Shown: positions 45,450 through 53,756 of the stretch, in pieces
Layout: every line of letters starts with the position of its first letter
Position numbering within the stretch: the first letter of the stretch is position 1
Assembly (NCBI RefSeq): GCF_003987495.1
Contig: NZ_NGJU01000006.1
Location: 1-64,000, forward strand
From: Vagococcus salmoninarum
Lineage (GTDB): Bacteria > Bacillota > Bacilli > Lactobacillales > Vagococcaceae
Length of the DNA stretch: 64,000 nt
Reading direction: 5' to 3'
The notes under the pieces: generated by a model
The model's database searches: none
What the model was told of the DNA's origin: nothing
Seen by the model: the letters and a program-made list of their open reading frames with translations, nothing else
Position numbers and translations under genes: made by a program

Positions 45450-46397
45450 TTGTCTGATAATAAAAAATACTATTATCTTAAATTAAAAGATAATTTTTTT
45501 GAAGATGAAGCAATGATTATATTGGAAGGTATGCAAGACGGATATAAATACTCCAATATATTGCTGAAAATGTATCTAAGAAGCTTGAAGAACGAAGGGA
45601 AGTTAATGTTCAATGATGTAATCCCTTATACACCGTCTGTTTTGTCACAAATAGTCAGGCATAGCGTAGGCGATGTAGAAAAAGCAATTGAAATGTTTCA
45701 GAGTTTAGGTTTAATCGAAAAATTAGATAGTGGTGCGATTTATATCACTAACATTCAAAATTTTATTGGTAAATCATCAAGTGAAGCAGATCGGAAAAGA
45801 GAGTACAGAGCGAGAATCGATTCGGAAAAACACCTAGAAATCAACGATTCAAACAGTGGAGGACAAACGTCCGGACAAACGTCAGACAAAACTCCACCAG
45901 AGTTAGAGATAGAGATAGAGTTAGAGAGAGAGTTAAAGAAAGATAAAGATGATATAACCTCTGTCGAGGAATCTTCGTCAAAATGGTTGGCTATGGAACT
46001 TTATCAACAAAATTTCGGTTTCCCAAACATGGTTGTACAAGAAGATATGAAGGCATTGACCAAAGAGGTTACTGATGAAGTACTTGCTCATGCTATTAGA
46101 GAAACTGCTAAAAGAGAAATTCGAGGTTCAGGAGTATGGGCCTATGTTGAAAAAATTGTAGCTAATTGGAAGAGATTAAATCTGAAAACAGTGGAAGCTA
46201 TTACTGATTACCAGGAGCGTTGGGAACGTGAACAAGCAGATAGAATAAAAAAACCAAGTAAAGGCAGGCATGCTAGAAAAGAAACCGTTCCTGAGTTATT
46301 TAATCAAGAAGTAATAGAAACACCAGTGTCAGCAGCCGAAGAGGAAGAATTCAGAAAAATGCTAGCTGATTCACGGAAAAAGGTCAGTGATGAATAA
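45450..46397 (+). CDS. Phage replisome organiser with DnaD-like C-terminal domain
   Basis: A 315-residue replication-initiation protein. The N-terminal winged-helix domain (YYYLKLKDNFFEDEAMIILEG onward) is the phage replisome-organiser fold; a low-complexity acidic hinge (ELEIEIELEREL) leads to a DnaD-like domain (QNFGFPNMVVQEDM; IRGSGVWAYVEKIVANW) that recruits helicase loaders. The start is TTG behind GGAGG. The central part carries repeats that could be the origin. Confidence 0.87.
   Translation: MSDNKKYYYLKLKDNFFEDEAMIILEGMQDGYKYSNILLKMYLRSLKNEGKLMFNDVIPYTPSVLSQIVRHSVGDVEKAIEMFQSLGLIEKLDSGAIYITNIQNFIGKSSSEADRKREYRARIDSEKHLEINDSNSGGQTSGQTSDKTPPELEIEIELERELKKDKDDITSVEESSSKWLAMELYQQNFGFPNMVVQEDMKALTKEVTDEVLAHAIRETAKREIRGSGVWAYVEKIVANWKRLNLKTVEAITDYQERWEREQADRIKKPSKGRHARKETVPELFNQEVIETPVSAAEEEEFRKMLADSRKKVSDE
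45856..45897. other. Candidate phage replication origin in the rep gene
   Basis: GTGGAG and CTCCAC arms enclose three iteron-like units, GGACAAACGTCC, GGACAAACGTC and AGACAAAA, followed by an AGAGAT-type purine run to about 45935. Origins inside the organiser gene at the hinge are common in such phages. Confidence 0.55.
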
Positions 46398-46548
46398 GTA
46401 TTTTGTTACAGACGAGGAAGGGGACTCATATTATTTTCATTCATTTATTGAAATAGCCAAATTCTTGGGTGTTAATAAATCAGTTGTGATCCATGCTTTT
46501 AATACTGGGAAGCTAATTCAAAGTTATGCGATAGACGAATTAATTTAG
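46390..46548 (+). CDS. Small phage protein with HTH-like segment
   Basis: 52 residues: MNKYFVTDEEGDSYYFHSF, then IEIAKFLGVNKSVVIHAFNTG, which looks like a helix-turn-helix of the NUMOD1 kind. It overlaps the end of the replisome organiser, with AAAAAGG upstream. Confidence 0.6.
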   Translation: MNKYFVTDEEGDSYYFHSFIEIAKFLGVNKSVVIHAFNTGKLIQSYAIDELI

Positions 46549-46585
46549 TTAATACTTTGCGAATAAACTATTAGGAGTGAAGAAA

Positions 46586-47398
46586 ATGATTAATTTAAAC
46601 GATTATAAAAACTACTTACTAAGAAAAGAATCTGCTGACAGCACAATTAAGGGATATTTAGGCGATTTGAAGCAGCTCAACGAGTTTGCAAAGGTAAATC
46701 ATCATGAAGCTCTTAGTTTTGAGCTGATGAGGGATTATAAACGTTACATGATTAGCGTGATGAATTATAAGACAAGCACAATCAATCATAAAATTATTGT
46801 TTTTAGTACATTCTTTAATTATTTGGAAAAAGTTAATACAAGTATCAGAGCAAGTGATTACAAGGTAAAACGAGTAAACGTTCAAAATAGCAATGGGCGA
46901 GAGTACCTAGTTGAAGATGAATACAATTCACTGTTAATGGTTTGTCATCATCCTGAAACTAGAATGCTCATGAAGTTAATCGCTCGAACTGGGCTTCGTA
47001 TAAGCGAAGCGCTGGCCTTGACTAAGGAATCCATAAGTCCTATAGAAATTTTAATCACCAACAAGGGAAAAACTAGAGTAATTGGCATGTCTGATGATTT
47101 GAAAGATGAGTTAAGAGAATTTTTCATTCAGAGGGGCGAAACGGAACGGATGTTCAGTTTTTCTCAAACAACATACAGAAATCACATGAAAAAAGCAGCT
47201 AGAGTTTGTGAGGTTAAGGAAGATAAAGTGTATCCTCACGCGTTTAGGCATTACTTTGCAAAGTCGTTCCTCAAAAATTCAAAAGACGAGAGAGCATTGA
47301 GCATGCTCCAGGCTATTTTGGGGCATAGTGATATAAAAACAACAATGTTATACCTCCAATTTAATAATTCAGAATTAGCTGAAATTATGATGGTATAA
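46586..47398 (+). CDS. Tyrosine recombinase, XerC/D-like (early-region copy 2)
   Basis: A 270-residue recombinase homologous to the gene at 44574 (ADSTIKGYLGDLKQL corresponds to ADNTIRDYVTTLKQL). The catalytic residues are present: Arg in ARTGLRISEAL, HAFRHYFAKSF, LGHSDIKTTMLYL with Tyr. AGGAG precedes the ATG at 46586; a GTG nine bases upstream overlaps that site. With copy 1 it brackets the replication gene. Region 47399-47546 holds no gene. Confidence 0.85.
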   Translation: MINLNDYKNYLLRKESADSTIKGYLGDLKQLNEFAKVNHHEALSFELMRDYKRYMISVMNYKTSTINHKIIVFSTFFNYLEKVNTSIRASDYKVKRVNVQNSNGREYLVEDEYNSLLMVCHHPETRMLMKLIARTGLRISEALALTKESISPIEILITNKGKTRVIGMSDDLKDELREFFIQRGETERMFSFSQTTYRNHMKKAARVCEVKEDKVYPHAFRHYFAKSFLKNSKDERALSMLQAILGHSDIKTTMLYLQFNNSELAEIMMV

Positions 47399-47546
47399 CA
47401 TTTGAATATGTAGAGTAATAACAACCGATTATAAAACGATTTAAGACGTTTTAAACATTAAATATATGAATGGTCGAGTTAGATGTTAAAACTAGTCTAT
47501 CAAGAGTAAAAGTAGGTATAAAACGAAAATAGGAGGTAAGAAGAAA

Positions 47547-48281
47547 ATGACAATTGAAAAAAATATTGAAAAAACAGTAAGTGAATTTCTAAAAGGTGGC
47601 AATATTGAGGTAAAGGTTGAAGAAAAATTAGGTGAAGCAATTGATAAAGCGCTAAACGATTTATTTGGATATGGTGGCGATTTAAAAAAATTATTAGAAA
47701 ACCAAATCAACGCTGCAATAGTGCCAGCTATAGAACGTCATGATTTCTCTGAATATGTAACCAAGCTTGAGCCTGTACTAATTAAGATTCTTCAGGAAAC
47801 TACTTTTGAAAACAATAAAGTACTTGAAAACTTCAAAGGTTTAGCTATTGCTGATGTTCCAAAAGATATTAAAATCTCTGAAATTTTTGCGGAGTGGTGT
47901 AAATACGTTGCGAAAGAAGTTAATACAGATGGTTTGGAAGTGGAATATGACGATGAACCCCGTTATGAGTATGTTGCTTGTAGGTTTGAATCAGTGCTTG
48001 AGGACGGTCGATCATGGTCAAATTTCGAACACGGGATTGTTAGATTCGAATGTGAGAAGGACGAGAGCTTGAATGTGGAGTTTAACATATCTAAATATCG
48101 TGGTGATAATTGGGACATAAATCTAAACAGAGTTGATAATCTTTCATCGTTACAAGTGCTTAATGATTTTGATGTGTACATGATGAATTTAAGTAACAAG
48201 AGAACAAAGTTGATTTTGGATTGTGAGTATGAGGAAGAAGAAGTATTACCAGATGCTGAACCAGAGGCTAGTTTTAGTTAA
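47547..48281 (+). CDS. Phage protein of unknown function
   Basis: 244 residues, acidic, predicted soluble: an N-terminal helical half (KNIEKTVSEFLKGG; KLGEAIDKALNDLFGYG) and a beta-rich second half, ending in EEEEVLPDAEPEASFS. GGAGG precedes the ATG. No family recognised; lies in the early region after the second recombinase. Confidence 0.7.
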   Translation: MTIEKNIEKTVSEFLKGGNIEVKVEEKLGEAIDKALNDLFGYGGDLKKLLENQINAAIVPAIERHDFSEYVTKLEPVLIKILQETTFENNKVLENFKGLAIADVPKDIKISEIFAEWCKYVAKEVNTDGLEVEYDDEPRYEYVACRFESVLEDGRSWSNFEHGIVRFECEKDESLNVEFNISKYRGDNWDINLNRVDNLSSLQVLNDFDVYMMNLSNKRTKLILDCEYEEEEVLPDAEPEASFS

Positions 48282-48324
48282 ATAACTTGCTATTAGATTT
48301 AGTAATCGAAAGGAGGAATAAATT

Positions 48325-48441
48325 TTGTCAAAAGACAAGGAATGTATGATTTGTGGGGAAAAAGCAACTCTTGAACTTGAGAACAACCAGAATATCTGTG
48401 AGACATGCGCTCAAGTTCAAGGAGAGTTAAGTAAAGACTAA
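48325..48441 (+). CDS. Small zinc-ribbon phage protein
   Basis: 38 residues with CMIC and CETC pairs, a minimal zinc ribbon. TTG start behind AAAGGAGG. It overlaps tail-to-tail by four bases with the leftward gene. Confidence 0.65.
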   Translation: MSKDKECMICGEKATLELENNQNICETCAQVQGELSKD

Positions 48442-49067
48442 ACTTGGTTCCAAATATGCAATAAAAATTCAGCATCAGTTTCTAACTCAAGAACATCTTC
48501 TGATACTATCGGACCTGACTCAATGAGCTTACCATTTTGAAAGTTAAGTACAGCATACTTCGCAGACTGATCAGCAGTAAAATCTTTTTCAGATAATTGC
48601 ATCAGAGTAAGTGTGGACTTGATATTTCTTTTATCGATTTTATTGACAGCATTTCTTTTTTTGTAATAATTTTTAACATAATATTTTTGGCCGTCTACAA
48701 TTAAACCAAGTTCTGGTGAGGTGTTTATATGTAATTCACCTCTTAACGACCAAAAAGATTTTCCTACTTGGAAATATTCTACATTATGTTTATTTACAAA
48801 TCGAATGTAAGTGTTGATTGCTTGACGATAATTCACTAATTTCTTTTCATCCACCTGATTCAAATCTACCAAGTATCTTAAGTTTTCGATAGGTAAACCA
48901 TGTTCGTGAATTCTTTTTATTTCGTCACGTAAAGCTTTCCAGTAGTCAAACGCTGGATGATAGTCAGTTGCGTTCTTGATATCTTTTCGGACGTATGCGA
49001 TTTTAGCGCCAGTATTGATTTTTGTTGAAAAAGTGGTGAATTGCGTTAGAGATACGTTTACGCTCAT
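48438..49067 (-). CDS. Leftward single gene inside the early region, unknown function
   Basis: A 209-residue soluble protein (MSVNVSLTQFTTFSTKI at the start; FWSLRGELHINTSPELGLIV in the middle). I chose 49067 because GAGGTGA lies just upstream; the frame continues to 49115. It is the only leftward gene between cro and the tape measure gene and seems to have its own promoter, so it may be a moron expressed in the lysogen (defence, exclusion or accessory role). No domain recognised. Confidence 0.7.
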   Translation of the reverse strand: MSVNVSLTQFTTFSTKINTGAKIAYVRKDIKNATDYHPAFDYWKALRDEIKRIHEHGLPIENLRYLVDLNQVDEKKLVNYRQAINTYIRFVNKHNVEYFQVGKSFWSLRGELHINTSPELGLIVDGQKYYVKNYYKKRNAVNKIDKRNIKSTLTLMQLSEKDFTADQSAKYAVLNFQNGKLIESGPIVSEDVLELETDAEFLLHIWNQV

Positions 49068-49090
49068 TGTTTCACCTCGCTTTCTTATTT

Positions 49091-49128
49091 TGTTCAGCGG
49101 ACCACTCGCTGACACGTTAAGTATATCA
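49091..49128 (-). promoter_or_regulatory. Promoter and 5'-UTR hairpin of the leftward gene
   Basis: On the minus strand TGATATACT gives an extended -10 (TATACT at 49120-49125), followed by the hairpin GTCAGCG...CGCTGAAC before the ribosome binding site. Confidence 0.5.
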
Positions 49129-49200
49129 AAACGAGGTGTAAACAGACAGATACATCACTATTAGGTTTAATAATAACAATTAAAGAAAAGAGGAATAGAA

Positions 49201-49542
49201 ATGATAGAAAATGCAATTGTTACTAGTTCATTTTTAGGTCGAGAAGACCACGGAATATTGACTTTTTACTTAACATTAAAAGGTAAAGGTTGGGGAGTGA
49301 GTGTAGGCGGCTATGCCTTAGATGAATACTCTCAAGAATTAAAAGTACGTGTACCTGTGCAGAAGGGGTTTCAAGCGATTGCTGAAATACTGAAAGTTAT
49401 TGGTGTAGACAGTTGGGAAAAGATACCAGGAACAAGCATTAGGTGCGAAACTACAGGGCTTGGCGGGACAGTATTTAAAATCGGTAATTTAATTGAAGAT
49501 AATTGGATTGACTTTAAATCATTTTTTGCAACTTGTGATTAG
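49201..49542 (+). CDS. Phage early protein, unknown function
   Basis: 113 residues (MIENAIVTSSFLGREDHGIL; CETTGLGGTVFKIGNLIEDNW), soluble, mixed alpha/beta. Such proteins occur in many siphophage early regions but I know no function. GAGGAAT precedes the ATG. Confidence 0.68.
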   Translation: MIENAIVTSSFLGREDHGILTFYLTLKGKGWGVSVGGYALDEYSQELKVRVPVQKGFQAIAEILKVIGVDSWEKIPGTSIRCETTGLGGTVFKIGNLIEDNWIDFKSFFATCD

Positions 49543-49574
49543 CTATTGAAATAACAACTAGGAGGAAAGATTAA

Positions 49575-49829
49575 ATGAAATTAAGAGTTTGGAACGCTGT
49601 GAATATTGGTTCAGGAGTAGTGCATAAGTTTGATGTTTCTTCGCCTGACGAAGCAATAGCAGTAATAAATGCATTAGCAAAATATCAAAGAACTTTGCCT
49701 GATAACGTGTTATCAAGTAACACGTTCGGGTTACAAGAGTTTGATCAAGAAGAAAACGAGTGGCTGGAATGGTATTCCAAAGACGGAATGAACATTGACG
49801 AATATGAAGATAGCCTAGCTATTACTTAA
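49575..49829 (+). CDS. Phage early protein, unknown function
   Basis: 84 residues, acidic, beginning MKLRVWNAVNIGSGVVHKFD and ending in acidic WYSKDGMNIDEYEDSLAIT. AGGAGG upstream. Not recognised. Confidence 0.65.
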   Translation: MKLRVWNAVNIGSGVVHKFDVSSPDEAIAVINALAKYQRTLPDNVLSSNTFGLQEFDQEENEWLEWYSKDGMNIDEYEDSLAIT

Positions 49830-49852
49830 AATAATCGAAAGGCGGTATCGAA

Positions 49853-50029
49853 ATGAAATTATATGTTGTGGCAATAACAAGTGGGCCACACATGATGGCT
49901 GAAGACAACAATAAAATTTACAAAAGGAAAAGCGCTGCAATCAAAAGATGTGAGGAGTTAAATAGCGACTTGCAAAACAAACCGTACAAAGTCTTAGTTG
50001 CTGACAATTGGCACGAAGAAATGAATTAG
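49853..50029 (+). CDS. Small phage protein
   Basis: 58 residues (MKLYVVAITSGPHMMAEDN at the start; KPYKVLVADNWHEEMN at the end). GAAAGGCGG precedes the ATG. Not recognised. Confidence 0.6.
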   Translation: MKLYVVAITSGPHMMAEDNNKIYKRKSAAIKRCEELNSDLQNKPYKVLVADNWHEEMN

Positions 50030-50066
50030 TGATTACCTAGAAAAATCACAAGAAAGGAGCCGTTTT

Positions 50067-50138
50067 ATGGCTAAAAAGAAAAATTTAAATAGACCACCAA
50101 AGACTAAAGAAACATTCACGGTTGTGGTTAAACGATGA
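50067..50138 (+). CDS. 23-residue leader-like phage peptide
   Basis: MAKKKNLNRPPKTKETFTVV plus three residues, very basic, with AAAGGAG upstream. Its stop overlaps the methyltransferase ATG (ATGA), suggesting translational coupling. Confidence 0.5.
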   Translation: MAKKKNLNRPPKTKETFTVVVKR

Positions 50139-50893
50139 GTGTTAAATTTGAACTTTACAACGATCATTTCCAAAATTATAAACGATATAACATACCTAAA
50201 GCTCAGCTTGTAATTGCTGATATCCCCTACAACTTGGGAAAAAATGCCTACGCTTCTAGTTTAGAGTGGTATGTAGACGGCGATAATCAAAAAGGCGAAT
50301 CTAGCAAGGCTAATAAGGCATTTTTTGATACAGACGAAAACTTTAAGGTGCCAGAGTTCATGCACTTTTGCTCAAAAATGTTAGTCAAGGAACCTAAAGA
50401 AACTGGCAAGGCACCAGCAATGATTGTATTTTGTGCCTTTCAACAGTTACAAATGGTGATTGACCAAGCGAAAAAGTATGGTTTTAACGGCCATATCCCT
50501 ATCGTGTTTATTAAAAAGAGTTCGGCGCAAGTATTAAAAGCAAATATGAAAGTTGTCGGGGCCACAGAGTACGCTTTGATTCTATATCGAGATAAATTAC
50601 CTAAGTTTAATAATAATGGTCGCATGATTAAAAATTGGTTTAACTGGGAGGTTGATAACAGCTATCCAAAGATCCATCCGACTCAAAAGCCTATTCCAAT
50701 TTTAAAGGAATTGATTGAAATTTTTACAGACCCGGGGGACGTTGTGATTGATCCTTGTGCTGGCAGCGGTTCAACAATTAGAGCAGCAGTAGAGCTAAAT
50801 AGAAACGGCTTTGGTTTTGAAATAAAAAAAGATACGTTTAAGTTAGCTAATGATGAAATGTTGTCAAACATACCGCTAACACTAATGTTATGA
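50135..50893 (+). CDS. Phage DNA methyltransferase (N-6/N-4 family)
   Basis: A 252-residue methyltransferase of beta-class order: catalytic motif IV near the N-terminus as ADIPYNLGKNAYA and the SAM motif I near the C-terminus as DVVIDPCAGSGSTIRAAVE. Motif IV reads DIPY, not DPPY. It has no cognate endonuclease beside it, so it is an orphan that could protect phage DNA or alter regulation. Coupled to the small upstream peptide. Confidence 0.87.
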   Translation: MSVKFELYNDHFQNYKRYNIPKAQLVIADIPYNLGKNAYASSLEWYVDGDNQKGESSKANKAFFDTDENFKVPEFMHFCSKMLVKEPKETGKAPAMIVFCAFQQLQMVIDQAKKYGFNGHIPIVFIKKSSAQVLKANMKVVGATEYALILYRDKLPKFNNNGRMIKNWFNWEVDNSYPKIHPTQKPIPILKELIEIFTDPGDVVIDPCAGSGSTIRAAVELNRNGFGFEIKKDTFKLANDEMLSNIPLTLML

Positions 50894-50902
50894 GGTGAGC
50901 AA

Positions 50903-51259
50903 ATGAAAACAATAGCAATTGATTTTGACAACACTATCACCAATTCAAATGATTACCCTCAAATTGGCAAATTAAGAACCAATGCGCGGCTAACAATTAA
51001 TAAAATTATCGAATCTGGCCATGAAGTCATAATCTGGTCATGTCGTGAAGCTTCGGAGATAGAGCGGTATTTGTATGAGCAAGGTATTAAATTTACGACG
51101 ATCAATGAGAACACGCCTCACTTAATTAAAAAGTGGGGCAACGATCCAAGGAAAGTTGGTGCAGATTATTTTATCGATGATAAAAATCTAATGTGTCCCT
51201 TAGTTAACTGGCTACATATTTACGGCGAGCTGGCTATGAGAGGGATAATTAAAGATTAG
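50903..51259 (+). CDS. HAD-like phosphatase family protein
   Basis: 118 residues with HAD motif I IDFDNTITNS at the N-terminus, a motif II-like Ser in IIWSCRE, and acidic motif IV ADYFIDDKN. A minimal HAD hydrolase as found in phages; substrate unknown. GAGGTGA precedes the ATG. Confidence 0.78.
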   Translation: MKTIAIDFDNTITNSNDYPQIGKLRTNARLTINKIIESGHEVIIWSCREASEIERYLYEQGIKFTTINENTPHLIKKWGNDPRKVGADYFIDDKNLMCPLVNWLHIYGELAMRGIIKD

Positions 51260-51261
51260 TT

Positions 51262-51450
51262 GTGATTATTTACGATAGTAAGAGGCGAAACATCAGCAGT
51301 AAACAGATTGCCATGATGATAATGAGAGTAACGGATATGGCAGAAAAACGCCCTTCCTTTTTTACTGTAAATACCATTGCGGGAGCTAAAAAACATATTA
51401 ATAGAAATAGTATGAAAATCAAGAGAACACCTCCAAAAGGTTTTTCTTAA
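51262..51450 (+). CDS. Doubtful small ORF
   Basis: A 62-residue basic ORF with GTG start (MIIYDSKRRNISSKQIAMM). No good ribosome binding site, so weak. The gap 51260-51655 otherwise holds only two short inverted repeats (CTTAC/GTAAG near 51512 and AGGTC/GACCT near 51550) and no further gene. Confidence 0.3.
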   Translation: MIIYDSKRRNISSKQIAMMIMRVTDMAEKRPSFFTVNTIAGAKKHINRNSMKIKRTPPKGFS

Positions 51451-51655
51451 GAGTAACAAAATAAACATAAAAGTCCAATAAAATGAACGATTATCATGGA
51501 TAATAAAAAGGCTCCTTACCGATTACTCAGTAAGAAGCTGGGTTTGTAGGTCACCATGGACATAGCGACCTTCAAATTGAATTATATTACATTTTTAATT
51601 AAATAACAAATGAAAAGTAATTATTATCTTGGGTAATCGAAAGGGGAAATGAGTA

Positions 51656-51862
51656 ATGAGTTTAAAAGTAGCTAAGAAGCCGAGTATCAAGTGGAAGAAA
51701 GAATACGACCAGTTATTCAGAAAGTATCGTAAAGCTGTTGAGGCTGCTAATAACAATAGTAATTCGCTAACCAAAATGCGAAAAGACCGTGATAAATATA
51801 AACATGCCTATGATCAATTGTTAAAAGATGTTTCCGGGTATGTTAATTCGATACCTGAATAA
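51656..51862 (+). CDS. Small basic phage protein
   Basis: 68 residues, helical and Lys-rich (KWKKEYDQLFRKYRKAVEAA; KMRKDRDKYKHAYDQLLKD), probably a coiled coil. GAAAGGGGAAA upstream. Not recognised. Confidence 0.62.
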   Translation: MSLKVAKKPSIKWKKEYDQLFRKYRKAVEAANNNSNSLTKMRKDRDKYKHAYDQLLKDVSGYVNSIPE

Positions 51863-51899
51863 TTGAGCGATTATAACATGTAGTCGAAAGGAGGACAAA

Positions 51900-52188
51900 A
51901 TGGGTACTTATAGTTATAAAATCATTGCAATGTTAACCGATGGCCAAGAAGTATCATTCAACTTAGAGAGCAACGAAGAAATAGAAGAAGTGACCGAATT
52001 TTATAGAAAGCAATTAGCTGAGGGAGCTTTATCTGTGGTTGGATCAAGTGAATGTTTCGTATTTCCCACTGACAAAATTATAAACTTGGCGATAAGAAAT
52101 ATAAATAGTTGTCGGCGAAGATGGGGATGTTAAAGCTGTCACTGAATTTATTAATAAATACGTTGGTAGCGATTATACGGAAGAATAG
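51900..52188 (+). pseudogene. Phage gene with +1 frameshift near its 3' end
   Basis: The first frame (51900-52133, 77 residues) ends in an unlikely Arg/Cys-rich tail. The +1 frame from about 52108 continues as VVGEDGDVKAVTEFINKYVG to a stop at 52188, just before the next ribosome binding site. A one-base insertion (or two-base deletion) near 52105, or a sequencing error, is likely. GGAGG precedes the ATG. Function unknown. Confidence 0.6.
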
Positions 52189-52201
52189 AAAGGTAGCGCC
52201 T

Positions 52202-52609
52202 ATGACAAAGATTATATTTGAAACTGAAGAAGAGTATCAAGTGTTTATGAATAGAATAAATGGCGTATTCACTCCTGAACGAAGTAAAGAGTTAGAACAA
52301 ACTAAATTGAGAGTATCAAAGGCAATGAAAGAACTCCAAGGCAATGAAAGATTAGGAGTAGAGACTGAGCTGATTGTTTTTGATGAAATGTATCAGTGGT
52401 ATCCATTCCAGACAGAAGCACTAAGAATGGCTATAAAAGCAATGAGCAGATGTGGTTTGGAAGCTGCATCTCATGCTTGGCGCTTAACATCATTCGAGAG
52501 ATTAACAAGTGACGAGAAAAAGAAGGGAAACAAACGAAATGGGACTTTTGATAGACAACAAGCTTTTGGAAATATCAAGAATTTAAAGAAACAGAAGGGG
52601 GAAATTTAG
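52202..52609 (+). CDS. Phage protein, unknown function
   Basis: 135 residues (MTKIIFETEEEYQVFMNRI; YQWYPFQTEALRMAIKAMSR). GAAAGGT precedes the ATG at 52202; the frame is open further upstream to 52109, but that part is out-of-frame with the preceding gene's likely tail. Not recognised. Confidence 0.65.
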   Translation: MTKIIFETEEEYQVFMNRINGVFTPERSKELEQTKLRVSKAMKELQGNERLGVETELIVFDEMYQWYPFQTEALRMAIKAMSRCGLEAASHAWRLTSFERLTSDEKKKGNKRNGTFDRQQAFGNIKNLKKQKGEI

Positions 52610-52870
52610 TTGAGTAAGTATCAACGATCAGGTATGAAAATTGAAGTCCATGTTCCAAATGAGCTAATTCAATTCCTAAAAAGCAATGCACCTTATGATA
52701 ATCGAGATTTAGAAAACTTCTTTGAGTTTGATTTAAGAAGAAACGAATTAGCAGTTGAAACAAACTATGCAACTCACGCATGGGCCAACGCGCATAAAGG
52801 TCATATTGCAGAAATCATTGAAAGGTTGCAGCTAAATAGTGAGCCTTTAGTTAAACCGAAAGAACGATAA
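52610..52870 (+). CDS. Phage protein, unknown function
   Basis: 86 residues with TTG start directly after the preceding stop and AAGGGGGAAA upstream (MSKYQRSGMKIEVHVPNELI). No domain recognised. Confidence 0.6.
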   Translation: MSKYQRSGMKIEVHVPNELIQFLKSNAPYDNRDLENFFEFDLRRNELAVETNYATHAWANAHKGHIAEIIERLQLNSEPLVKPKER

Positions 52871-52889
52871 AAATAGTATTTAAAACAGG

Positions 52890-52968
52890 CAAAAGTATTA
52901 TTTTTTAAAACAGCACTCAAAGCATTGAGCCAGTAAGCGTTCAAGAGTTTAAAGATACTTGTGATTAT
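52890..52968 (+). repeat. 79-bp conserved element, copy B
   Basis: Second copy of the element at 44436, same length, placed upstream of the ArpU-like regulator. Both copies end in TACTTGTGATTAT. Confidence 0.65.
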
Positions 52969-53014
52969 GCAAGGTAAACAACAGTAATAGCAACACATAG
53001 AAAGTGGGAAAAAA

Positions 53015-53449
53015 ATGAGTAAGAAAAACGATAAATTGATGAATGAATTAGAAAATAGATTTTCAGATTATAAAAATATCCCAAACAATATTAATAAGCA
53101 AAAAATGTCATTACAAGCTTCTAGATACCAAGAAGAAGATGAAAATGTGGGTGGTAGTCGTGGCAGTAGGATTTCAAACCCAACAGAGCGTGTAGCGTTA
53201 ATGTATTTAGATGATCCCTATATAATGCAACAAGAAAAGGATAAAAAGGCAATTAGAGAAACTTTAGATGAATTAGGAAAAATTGAAAGTAGCTTAATTG
53301 AGCGTAAGTATTGGGGAGATTGTTCTTGGATGACGTGGAAAGAATTTTCTAAAGAAGTCCACTATTCGTCCAGTAGTATCTCAAGATTAAAACAAAAGAC
53401 ACTTATGATATTCGGTAGGAAAATTAACCGTCTCGGAAGTTGGGACTAA
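53015..53449 (+). CDS. ArpU/RinA-type late transcription regulator
   Basis: 144 residues; the C-terminal part (ERKYWGDCSWMTWKEFSKEVHYSSSSISRLK) is the sigma-70 region 4-like helix-turn-helix of ArpU-family proteins that switch on phage late or lysis genes. It stands just before the packaging and structural genes, as expected. A copy of the 79-bp element lies upstream. Confidence 0.85.
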   Translation: MSKKNDKLMNELENRFSDYKNIPNNINKQKMSLQASRYQEEDENVGGSRGSRISNPTERVALMYLDDPYIMQQEKDKKAIRETLDELGKIESSLIERKYWGDCSWMTWKEFSKEVHYSSSSISRLKQKTLMIFGRKINRLGSWD

Positions 53450-53756
53450 AACAACTACTATCCCACCTTAAATCATTGTAATATTGTATTATCAGATAAA
53501 CAGATAAAATATGATTTGTGTCATTAACTACTGTTTATCGAGCTGACACTAAAAATAAAAAATAAGGATGTGAAAGTCAAACTCCTTAATATTATTTCCT
53601 AAATAGTGTCAGTAAAATTCTAGGTTGATTGCGGAAACGATTAGCCTAGTTAAGCGCCACAAATATACAAGAGCACGCTACGGAAATAGTGTCGCTCGAA
53701 GCTGCCTAGTACAGTGTACATAATGAGCTTGCATGCTAGGGTGTAAGTTTAAACAA

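Noticed and set aside
51262-51468. Minus-strand ORF of 70 residues
   Set aside because: No ribosome binding site, His/Phe-rich odd composition, and against the direction of the operon.
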